Shown here piece after piece: positions 25,576 through 34,861 of a stretch of 64,000 bases of DNA. The position numbers were made by a program, and so were the translations under genes. Origin of the DNA: Nocardia sp. BMG111209 (GTDB taxonomy: Bacteria; Actinomycetota; Actinomycetes; Mycobacteriales; Mycobacteriaceae); contig NZ_KB907307.1 of the NCBI RefSeq assembly GCF_000381925.1, forward strand, positions 3,596,001 to 3,660,000, given 5' to 3'. Position 1 is the first letter of the stretch. Each line of letters opens with the position of its first letter. The notes under the pieces were generated by a model that did no database searches, was not told the DNA's origin, and worked only from the letters and a program-made list of their open reading frames with translations.

Positions 25576-26799
25576 ATGTTTCCCGTCGAGCTGCGCGGTA
25601 CCCGGGCGCAGACGCTGATGTGGGCCCACGAGCACGAGGTCGAGCCGGCCGCGTTGCGACAGTTGCGCAATATCGCGCAACTGGAATGGGTGCACGGCGT
25701 CCGTGTGATGCCGGACGTGCATCTCGGGAAGGGCGCCACCGTCGGTTCCGTCATCGCCATGCGCGACGCGGTCGCGCCGGCCGCCGTCGGGGTCGATATC
25801 GGCTGCGGGATGGAGGCGGTGCGGACCTCGTTGACCGCCGCCGATCTGCCCGCCGGACTGCACGGGTTGCGCACCCGCATCGAGGGCGCGGTGCCGGTCG
25901 GGTTCGGCGCGCACGACGATCCGGTCGATGTGACCCGGCTGGAGGCGCGGGTCGTCGGGCAGCATGCCGCAGGCACCACGCTGCGGGCCGGGTGGCAGCG
26001 GTTCTGGCGGGCCTTCGGGGATCTGGATCCGGTGGCGGGGCCGCGAGAGTCCAAGGCGCACAAGCAGATGGGCACCCTCGGGGGCGGTAACCACTTCATC
26101 GAGGTGTGCCTGGACACCACCGATCGGGTGTGGGTGCTGCTGCATTCGGGTAGCCGCAACATCGGTAAGGAGCTGGCCGAGCGGCATATGACCGTGGCTC
26201 GCGCGCTGCCGCACAACCAGGATCTGCCCGATCGCGATCTGGCCGTATTCCTGTCCGGCACACCGGAGATGGCCGCCTACCGACGCGACCTGACCTGGGC
26301 GCAGGAGTACGCGGCCCGCAACCGGTCGGTCATGCTCGCGCTGGTGTGTTCGGCGGTCCGGGACGAATTCGCCGGGGTGCCGGTGACATTCGACGATCCG
26401 ATCTCCTGCCACCACAACTATGTGGCCGAGGAGATCATCGACGGTGTGCCGATGCTGGTGACCCGCAAGGGCGCGGTCCGGGCCGGGGCCGGGGATCTCG
26501 CGCTGATCCCGGGTTCGATGGGGACGCGGTCGTATGTGGTTCGGGGCAAGGGCAATCCGGCGTCGTTCGAGTCCGCCTCGCACGGTGCGGGCCGGCGGAT
26601 GAGCCGCAGCGCCGCCAAGAAGCAGTTCACGGTGGCGGATCTGATCGCGCAGACCGAGGGCGTGGAGTCCCGCAAGGATGCCGGGGTGGTCGACGAGATT
26701 CCGGCCGCCTACAAGGATATCGACGAGGTCATCGCCGCCCAGGCGGATCTGGTCGAGGTGGTCGCCACCCTGCGGCAGGTGTTGTGCGTGAAGGGCTGA
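25576..26799 (+). CDS. rtcB: RtcB RNA ligase
   Basis: 407 residues, the bacterial RtcB length. Conserved sites: MPDVHLGKGATVGSV, VGVDIGCGMEA with the metal Asp and Cys, GGGNHFIEV, HSGSRNIG, SCHHNY and the GMP-accepting His in SASHGAGRRMS. RtcB joins RNA 2',3'-cyclic phosphate or 3'-phosphate ends to 5'-OH ends using GTP and Mn2+. The usual partners are absent: no archease, RtcA or RtcR is adjacent. Start ATG 25576 with GGAAGGAG upstream. 68 bp after the cupin gene, so it might be read from the same promoter. Confidence 0.95.
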   Translation: MFPVELRGTRAQTLMWAHEHEVEPAALRQLRNIAQLEWVHGVRVMPDVHLGKGATVGSVIAMRDAVAPAAVGVDIGCGMEAVRTSLTAADLPAGLHGLRTRIEGAVPVGFGAHDDPVDVTRLEARVVGQHAAGTTLRAGWQRFWRAFGDLDPVAGPRESKAHKQMGTLGGGNHFIEVCLDTTDRVWVLLHSGSRNIGKELAERHMTVARALPHNQDLPDRDLAVFLSGTPEMAAYRRDLTWAQEYAARNRSVMLALVCSAVRDEFAGVPVTFDDPISCHHNYVAEEIIDGVPMLVTRKGAVRAGAGDLALIPGSMGTRSYVVRGKGNPASFESASHGAGRRMSRSAAKKQFTVADLIAQTEGVESRKDAGVVDEIPAAYKDIDEVIAAQADLVEVVATLRQVLCVKG

Positions 26800-26823
26800 G
26801 GTGTGAAAGGGCGAGGCGTGAAA

Positions 26824-26867
26824 GGGCGGGTGCCACGCGGGATCCGGATCCCGCGTGGCACCCGCCC
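26824..26867. terminator. perfect 44-bp palindrome, bidirectional terminator
   Basis: Two 22-bp arms meet at GGATCC|GGATCC with no loop and no mismatch. It lies between the convergent rtcB and glbN genes, 25 and 43 bp from their ends. It is GC-rich with no long T tract, the usual actinobacterial form. Confidence 0.75.
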
Positions 26868-26910
26868 CGCTCGCGTGACACCCGCACTGCGAATGCCGCC
26901 GGCGTTCCGA

Positions 26911-27285
26911 TCAGGCGCCCGAGGCGATCTCACCGGACAACGGCGCAACCGCTCCGATGATCTGCTCGACGATCTCCGGCGGAACCCCGGCGGCGGTGAG
27001 GGTACCGGCCAGATGCCCGGCGACCAGGGTGAAATGGTGCAGGGTGATGCCGCGGCCCTGGTGCACCTGCTTCATCGGCGCGCCGGTGTAGGGATCGGGA
27101 CCGCCCAGGGCGGCGGCGAAGAATTCCACCTGACGGCCCTTCAGGCGGGACATGTTGGTACCGGTGAAGAATCCGGCGAGTTCCTGGTCGGCGAGGACGC
27201 GGATGTAGAAGGCGTCGACAACCGCCTCCAGCGCTTCGTGGCCGCCGATTCGGTCATAGATCGTGGTGGGTTCTGTGACGCTCAT
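26911..27285 (-). CDS. glbN: group I truncated hemoglobin
   Basis: 124 residues. TrHbN features: [16 protein letters not shown] at the N-terminus, [18 protein letters not shown], and the proximal His in [10 protein letters not shown]. Group I truncated hemoglobins bind O2 and act mainly as nitric oxide dioxygenases, protecting respiration. An ATG four codons upstream (27297) is possible; MSVTEPT was preferred to keep the usual length. In M. tuberculosis glbN is near lspA, but here it is 24 kb away. Confidence 0.92.
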   Translation of the reverse strand: MSVTEPTTIYDRIGGHEALEAVVDAFYIRVLADQELAGFFTGTNMSRLKGRQVEFFAAALGGPDPYTGAPMKQVHQGRGITLHHFTLVAGHLAGTLTAAGVPPEIVEQIIGAVAPLSGEIASGA

Positions 27286-27646
27286 GGCGCCCATCACAGC
27301 ACCGGGGTATTGCCGGTCGATTAGTCCACGATGGCCGTGGTGTTGGCCCGTGTTGCCCGGATTTCACCGCCGCCGGCCCGGCGCTGTGAGCTGAACGAGA
27401 CCGCGACGCACGGCCGGCGGCGCAGGGTCCGGGAGTGCCCGGCCGCTCGCCCCTCATCAGGTGGGCGGCCGGGCCACCCCGATCGCCGGGCGACCGGGGT
27501 GGCGACAGATTACTGCGTACGGGTGACTATTGTGTCGGGTTCCGCGGCCGGTTCCGGTCGAACTCGTGTCCTGCAAGCGAATTCGTGCACCGTGCACCTG
27601 CCGGTCACCCACTGCTCGGCGCAGAGGGTTTGCGGGCCATCGGCTT
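27286..27646. other. 361-bp intergenic stretch; weak hairpin
   Basis: No protein-like frame. GCCACCCC at about 27473 pairs with GGGGTGGC at about 27497 and could serve as a loose terminator for the PhzF gene, which ends at 27647 on the minus strand. The rest holds the glbN promoter region. Confidence 0.35.
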
Positions 27647-28462
27647 TCAATCGGGCAGCTGCACCACGCCGTCCAGGTAGCGGTGACAGTGTCCGGACAG
27701 CAGCACCTGGTCGCCGACGAGGGCACAGTGCAGCAGGCCGCCGCGGCGGGACAGCTGCCGCGCGGACAGTTCGGTGCGGCCGAAGTCGCGACTCCACAGC
27801 GGGGTCAGCTGGGCGTGGGCGGATCCGGTGACCGGATCCTCGGGTACGCCGACGCCGGGGGCGAAGAAGCGGGAGACGAAATCGGCGCTGTCGCCGGGGG
27901 CGGTCAGGATCACGCCGCGGGGCAGCGGTGGAAAGGCGCCGAAATCCGGTCGGGCGGTGCGCACTTCGTGTTCGGTGGCGACCACGATGATCTCGTCCTG
28001 TCCGGACAGGGCGCGCAGCGGGCGCACGCCGAGCGCGGCGGCCAGCGCCGGATCGGGTTCGACGTCGATCGACGGCAGCGCGGGCAGGCTCATCCGCAGC
28101 CCCTCGCCCGCGCGCTCGACCGACAGCCAGCCGCTGCGGGTGAAGAACTGCACCTGCTCCGCCTCGGGGTGCATATCCTCGAGCAGATACGCGGCGGCCG
28201 CGAGGGTCGCGTGGCCGCACATGTCGACCTCCAGCATCGGCGTGAACCAGCGCAGATGGAACGCGGGCCCCTCGCCCGGCGGGAGGCCCGCCCCGATCGG
28301 CAGAGCCGAAGTGTAGAAGGCCGTTTCGGCGAGGTTGTTCTCCTCGGCGAGCTGTTGCAGCAGGTCGTCGGGCAGCCAGGACAGCAGCGGCATCACCGCC
28401 GCCGGATTTCCGGTGAACGGCGCGTCGGCGAACGCATCGATCTGATGCAGCAGAACCTCCAT
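27647..28462 (-). CDS. PhzF-family isomerase/epimerase
   Basis: 271 residues. Markers: QIDAFADAPFTGNPAAVM at the start, ENNLAETAF with the catalytic Glu, MCGHATLAAAAYLLE, and the second-half PGVGVPEDPVTGSAHAQL. PhzF proteins have a diaminopimelate-epimerase-like double fold and isomerise small substrates; only PhzF itself has a well-known one. No phenazine gene is near, so the substrate is open. ATG 28462 with a weak ribosome binding site. It lies 101 bp upstream on the transcript side from nothing else; the P-type ATPase on the same strand ends at 28564. Confidence 0.9.
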   Translation of the reverse strand: MEVLLHQIDAFADAPFTGNPAAVMPLLSWLPDDLLQQLAEENNLAETAFYTSALPIGAGLPPGEGPAFHLRWFTPMLEVDMCGHATLAAAAYLLEDMHPEAEQVQFFTRSGWLSVERAGEGLRMSLPALPSIDVEPDPALAAALGVRPLRALSGQDEIIVVATEHEVRTARPDFGAFPPLPRGVILTAPGDSADFVSRFFAPGVGVPEDPVTGSAHAQLTPLWSRDFGRTELSARQLSRRGGLLHCALVGDQVLLSGHCHRYLDGVVQLPD

Positions 28463-28563
28463 ACCGCCGAAGGTACCCGCGTCGGCCAATCAACACGCGG
28501 CACAACGCGGTTCACGGCGCGCCATATCGGCCGACCAGTTGGCTTCCCGAAAAATGGCCGGGG

Positions 28564-30978
<2,415 letters not shown>

Positions 30979-31090
30979 GATCGACAGCCTACGACGTGGC
31001 GATCGTCGCAAACCGGACCGCGGTGGCGACGCGCGACGGCGCTAGCATGATCATTGATCCCATGACCGGGCCGTGGTGAGGAGGAGCCGG

Positions 31091-31708
31091 ATGGCAGCGC
31101 CGCGCAGGGTTGCGGGCCCCGACGCGAAGAATCGCGGCATCCTCGTCGACGCCGCCGAGCAGTTGATGCTCGAGCAGGGGTATTCGGCGGTGACCGCGCG
31201 CCGGGTGGCCGAGCGGGCCGGGCTGAAATTCCAGCTGGTCCACTACTATTTCCGGTCGATGGACGATCTGTTCCTGGCGATCCTGGAACGGCGGGTGGAG
31301 AGCGCGGTGGGATTGCAGGCGGATCTGCTGCGCTCGGATCGGCCGCTGCACGCGCTGTGGCGGTTCGGCACCGATCCGGCGGATGTGCGGATCACCCTGG
31401 AATTCGTGGGGTTGTCGGTGCACCGACCGGCGATCCGGGCCGCGCTCGCGGAGGCGGCGGAACGGTTTCGCGCCATCCAGACCGAGACGCTGACCGGGAT
31501 CATCGCCGCCGCGGGGGTGGACGCCGAGCGTTTCCCGCCGGGTGCGCTGGCGGTGATGCTGACCGGGATGGCGCGGACGCTGGTGCTGGAGCAGGCCATC
31601 GGCATGGACGGCGGGCACGCGGAGGCGCTCACGATGATCGAGCGCGAACTGGCGCTGCTGGAGCCGGACGAACCGGAAGCTGCGGAACCGGAAGCCACAG
31701 AACCGTAA
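31091..31708 (+). CDS. TetR-family regulator
   Basis: 205 residues. DNA-binding domain at about residues 12-60 (GILVDAAEQLMLEQGYSAVTARRVAERAGLK, then LVHYYFRSMDDLF). The C-terminal ligand domain is all-helical; the last 15 residues are an acidic PEA repeat (EPDEPEAAEPEATEP). ATG 31091 with AGGAG 5-6 bases upstream. It is convergent with the mycofactocin-type SDR gene and divergent from the P-type ATPase. The genes it controls are not clear from position. Confidence 0.88.
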   Translation: MAAPRRVAGPDAKNRGILVDAAEQLMLEQGYSAVTARRVAERAGLKFQLVHYYFRSMDDLFLAILERRVESAVGLQADLLRSDRPLHALWRFGTDPADVRITLEFVGLSVHRPAIRAALAEAAERFRAIQTETLTGIIAAAGVDAERFPPGALAVMLTGMARTLVLEQAIGMDGGHAEALTMIERELALLEPDEPEAAEPEATEP

Positions 31709-31798
31709 GCCAGGGAACCCGAGACCACGCAGTCGGAAGCCACGCAGCCGGCCGAGATATCGGAACCGCCCGGCGGCCGAGACATGGTGTGAACGCCG

Positions 31799-31833
31799 CG
31801 CGGTGGCGGACGCCGGAGCGTTCCGCCACCGCG
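31799..31833. terminator. bidirectional hairpin terminator
   Basis: CGCGGTGGCGGA (31799-31810) pairs exactly with TCCGCCACCGCG (31822-31833) around an 11-base loop. It sits between the convergent TetR and SDR genes, 15 bp from the SDR stop. Confidence 0.7.
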
Positions 31834-31848
31834 ATGCCGGCGACCGGC

Positions 31849-32688
31849 TTACTTCAGGGTGCTGCCGCCGTCGACGGTCATGGTCAGACCGGTGATGTAG
31901 CGGGCCTCGTCGGAGGCCAGGAACAGCACGGCGTTGCTGATGTCGACGGGCTCGACCCAGCCGATCGGCAGCACGTGCATGAACTGGGCGACCGGCTTGA
32001 AGTCCTCGGCGGTCGGGTGCTCCAGGTCGGGCCGGAACATCTTCATGGTGCCCTCGTTCATGAACATCGGGGTGTTCACGTTGGTCGGGTGCACCGAGTT
32101 GACCCGGATGTTGTGCTGGCCCAGCTCGACCGCGAACGCCCGCATGAGGCCGACCACGCCGTGCTTGGCGGCCACGTAGTGACCGGTGTTCGGGTAGGCC
32201 TTGAGGCCGCCGACCGAGCTGGTCAGGATGATCGACCCGCCGTTGCCACCCGCGAGGATGTGCGGCACACCGGCTTTCACCGTCTTCCAGATGCCGGCGA
32301 GGTTGATGTCGATCATCGTGGTCCAGTCTTCTTCGCTGGTCTTGTCCAGCGTCGCGCCACCGTTGCCGATGCCCGCGTTGGCCGCGATGATGTCCAGCCG
32401 GCCCAGCTGCTCGACGCCGCTGTCCACGGCGGCCTGCAGCGCCTCGGAGTCACGGACGTCGACCTCGGCGGTGACGATGCGCCGGCCCAGGCCCTTCACC
32501 AGATCGGCGGTCTCGGCCAGATCCTCGGGGGTCGACCCCGGGATGGCGTCGCTGCCACTGACGTTCTTGCACACGTCGACCGCGATGATGTCGGCGCCCT
32601 CCTGGGCCAGCCGCACGGCGTGGCTGCGGCCCTGACCACGCGCCGCACCACTGATGAAGGCGACCTTGCCCTCGACTCTTCCCGTCAT
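31849..32688 (-). CDS. mycofactocin-coupled SDR oxidoreductase
   Basis: 279 residues. The start GKVAFISGAARGQGRSHAVRLAQEGADII is the signature of the mycofactocin-coupled SDR family, which holds NAD(H) tightly and passes electrons to mycofactocin. Other marks: IAVDVCKN insertion, NAGIGN, the catalytic Ser in TSSVGG and YVAAKHG. These enzymes oxidise alcohols such as carveol or other terpene/steroid alcohols. It is the last gene of the Mo-hydroxylase cluster (73 bp after the CoxG-like gene). ATG 32688 used; a GTG at 32700 is an alternative. No mft genes are in the window. Confidence 0.9.
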   Translation of the reverse strand: MTGRVEGKVAFISGAARGQGRSHAVRLAQEGADIIAVDVCKNVSGSDAIPGSTPEDLAETADLVKGLGRRIVTAEVDVRDSEALQAAVDSGVEQLGRLDIIAANAGIGNGGATLDKTSEEDWTTMIDINLAGIWKTVKAGVPHILAGGNGGSIILTSSVGGLKAYPNTGHYVAAKHGVVGLMRAFAVELGQHNIRVNSVHPTNVNTPMFMNEGTMKMFRPDLEHPTAEDFKPVAQFMHVLPIGWVEPVDISNAVLFLASDEARYITGLTMTVDGGSTLK

Positions 32689-32761
32689 CTGACTGCTCAC
32701 TTTCTGCTCGGGAGTGACGGCCGCCGGCCGGCGGCACATCGGATGCCCATCGGGCGGTCGC

Positions 32762-33454
32762 TCAACGCGACGCCAGGCGCTTGCGGTCGCGGCGCCACAG
32801 CACCAGGACCGCCAGCAGCGCCGCCACGGCGGCAACCAGACCGACCCGCTCTCCGCCGATTCCGGCGGCGGAGAGCAGGTCGATCGGTTCGGCAGCCGGC
32901 CGCGCCGCGGGCTGCACGTTCGTCCCCGGTGCGGGCACCGCCCGGACCGCGGCGACCGGGGCCGCCTCCGGTTCGAGGGTGTCCGCTTCGGGAGTCGTTG
33001 CGGCGGAGGATGACTCGACGATCAGATCCGCCAGGTTGCCGGCGAACTGACCGATCAGCGCACCCGCCACCTCCGCCAGGGCGCCGCGCCCGAACTGGGC
33101 CGGCTTCCCGGTGATGTTCAGGTCGGTGTCGACGAAAACGTCGGTCTTGTCGCCGGATTCGACGAGCCGGCAGGTGATGGTCGCCTTCGCGGTGCCGTTG
33201 CCGCGGGCCTCGCGGCCGCCGCCCTCGAGTACCGCGATCCGGGCGGCCTCGTCCGCCGACACGATCCGGATGGTGCCGTTGTAGGTGAGGGCGATCGGGC
33301 CGAGCTTCACCTTGATCCGGCCCTGGAAGGCGTCCCCGTCGCTGCCGGTCAGGGTGGCGCCGGGAACACAGGGCGCGATGCGCTCCAGATCCAGCAGCAC
33401 CTTCCAGGCGTCCGCCGCCGGGACGGGTATGCCGAATGTGTTCTCGAGTTTCAC
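32762..33454 (-). CDS. CoxG-like SRPBCC protein with C-terminal membrane anchor
   Basis: 230 residues. The N-terminal 150 residues are CoxG/SRPBCC: VPAADAWKVLLDLERIAPCVPGATL, GRIKVKLGPIALTYNG and GALAEVAGALIGQFAGNLA. An Ala/Pro-rich linker and one C-terminal membrane helix (VGLVAAVAALLAVLVLW) ending in RRDRKR follow. CoxG family members help bind or recruit molybdenum hydroxylases to the membrane. The GTG start overlaps the stop of the 2Fe-2S subunit gene (GTGA), and AAGGA precedes it. Confidence 0.88.
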   Translation of the reverse strand: MKLENTFGIPVPAADAWKVLLDLERIAPCVPGATLTGSDGDAFQGRIKVKLGPIALTYNGTIRIVSADEAARIAVLEGGGREARGNGTAKATITCRLVESGDKTDVFVDTDLNITGKPAQFGRGALAEVAGALIGQFAGNLADLIVESSSAATTPEADTLEPEAAPVAAVRAVPAPGTNVQPAARPAAEPIDLLSAAGIGGERVGLVAAVAALLAVLVLWRRDRKRLASR

Positions 33455-33972
33455 GCTGATCCTTCCAGAGTTTCCTGCCCCATCGCGGCGGCAGCGTCGT
33501 GCTTCGTCGAAGCGGCCGCGGCCGCAACGGCTTTCACGATCCCCTGGTAGCCCGTGCAGCGGCACAGGTTGCCGGAGATCGCTTCCCGGATCTCCCCCTC
33601 GGTCGGGTCGGGGTTCTCCCGCAGGAACGCGGTGGCCGACACGATGAAACCCGGTGTGCAGAAACCGCACTGCAGGCCGTGGTGTTCGCGGAACGCCGCC
33701 TGCACCGGGGACAGTTCACCGTCCGGGGCGGCGATGCCCTCCACCGTGGTGATCTCCGACCCGTCGGCCTGCACCGCGAAGATCAGGCAGGCCCGCACCG
33801 CGGCCCCGTCCAGCAGGACCGTGCACGCCCCGCACACGCCGTGCTCGCAGCCCAGATGTGTTCCGGTGAGGCCGCATCGGGTGCGCAGGTAGTCCGCGAG
33901 CACCAGCCGCGGTGGTACCCGGTCCCGGCGCAGATCGCCGTTGACCCGCAGTTCGATGTCGATATCGGTCAT
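33451..33972 (-). CDS. molybdenum hydroxylase small subunit, two [2Fe-2S] clusters (CoxS type)
   Basis: 173 residues. Plant-type cluster CEHGVCGACTVLLDG with a further Cys, then the second cluster CGFCTPGF and GNLCRCTGY. This is the electron-transfer subunit of xanthine oxidase-family enzymes. ATG 33972 sits 13 bp after the FAD-subunit stop. Order L-M-S on the transcript is unlike the M-S-L order of the classical cox operons. Confidence 0.95.
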   Translation of the reverse strand: MTDIDIELRVNGDLRRDRVPPRLVLADYLRTRCGLTGTHLGCEHGVCGACTVLLDGAAVRACLIFAVQADGSEITTVEGIAAPDGELSPVQAAFREHHGLQCGFCTPGFIVSATAFLRENPDPTEGEIREAISGNLCRCTGYQGIVKAVAAAAASTKHDAAAAMGQETLEGSA

Positions 33973-33985
33973 TGCTCCAGCCTCA

Positions 33986-34861
33986 TCAGTCGTTGCCGGC
34001 CTCGTCGACGGCGCGGCGCCAGGCGCGCGCCACCATCTGCGCGCCGAGGCGCTTGCGGTAGTCGCCGGAACCGTGCATATCCGACGGCACCGAGCTCAGG
34101 CCCGCGGTCGCGGTGCGCCCGACCTCGTCGGCCGAGATCTCCGACACCCGGCGGCCGATCAGTTCGGCCTCGGCGGCGGCCGCGCGTTCGGTGGTCGGCG
34201 CCAGGCCGAAAAGGCCGATACCGCACCGCTCCACGCGCGAGTCGGCGTCCAGCCGCACCGCCACGGTCGCCCCGGCGAGGGCGAAATCGCCACTGCGCCG
34301 CGCGAATTCCTCGATCGCGAAGCCGGACCGGCCGTGCCACACCGGGAATTCGATGCCGGTGAGCAGTTCGTCGGGTTCCAGTGCGGTGCTCCACATCCCG
34401 GTGAAGAAGTCGGCCGCGGCGATGGTGCGCCGGCCGCGCGGGGACAACGCCTCCAACTGCGCGTCCAGAGTCAGTGCGACCGCGGGATATTCGGCCGCAG
34501 CGTCCGCGTGCGCGATGGATCCGCCGATGGTGCCGCGGTTGCGGATCTGGAAGTGCCCGATGTGCGGGGTGGCCCGGGACAGCAGCGGCACCGCGCGGCG
34601 GACGTCCTCGGAGCGCCCGACCGTCGCGTGCGTGGTGCCCGCGCCGACCCACAGGGAGTCGCCGCGGTTCTCGATGCCACGCAGCTCGCTCACCCGTCGC
34701 AGATCCACCAGATGGTCGAAGACGGCCAGCCGCAGCGCGAGCATCGGCACCAGGCTCTGACCGCCGGCGATGGCCTTCGCCTCCTCGCCCAGTTCGGCGA
34801 GCAGGTTCACCGCCTCCTCGGCGGTCGTCGGCGAATGATATTCGAAGGCAGCCGGTTTCAC
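33986..34861 (-). CDS. molybdenum hydroxylase FAD subunit (CoxM type)
   Basis: 291 residues. FAD-binding signatures AGGQSLVPMLALRLA at about residue 33 and NRGTIGGSIAHADAAAEYP at about 106-124. The C-terminal CO dehydrogenase flavoprotein domain includes FALAGATVAVRL. Partner of the large and small subunits on either side. Starts at ATG 34861, overlapping the stop of the large subunit gene by 4 bp. Confidence 0.95.
   Translation of the reverse strand: MKPAAFEYHSPTTAEEAVNLLAELGEEAKAIAGGQSLVPMLALRLAVFDHLVDLRRVSELRGIENRGDSLWVGAGTTHATVGRSEDVRRAVPLLSRATPHIGHFQIRNRGTIGGSIAHADAAAEYPAVALTLDAQLEALSPRGRRTIAAADFFTGMWSTALEPDELLTGIEFPVWHGRSGFAIEEFARRSGDFALAGATVAVRLDADSRVERCGIGLFGLAPTTERAAAAEAELIGRRVSEISADEVGRTATAGLSSVPSDMHGSGDYRKRLGAQMVARAWRRAVDEAGND

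Noticed and set aside
27647..28462. Phenazine biosynthesis locus
   Set aside because: Only a PhzF-family gene is present; none of PhzA, B, C, D, E or G. The family is mostly unrelated to phenazines.
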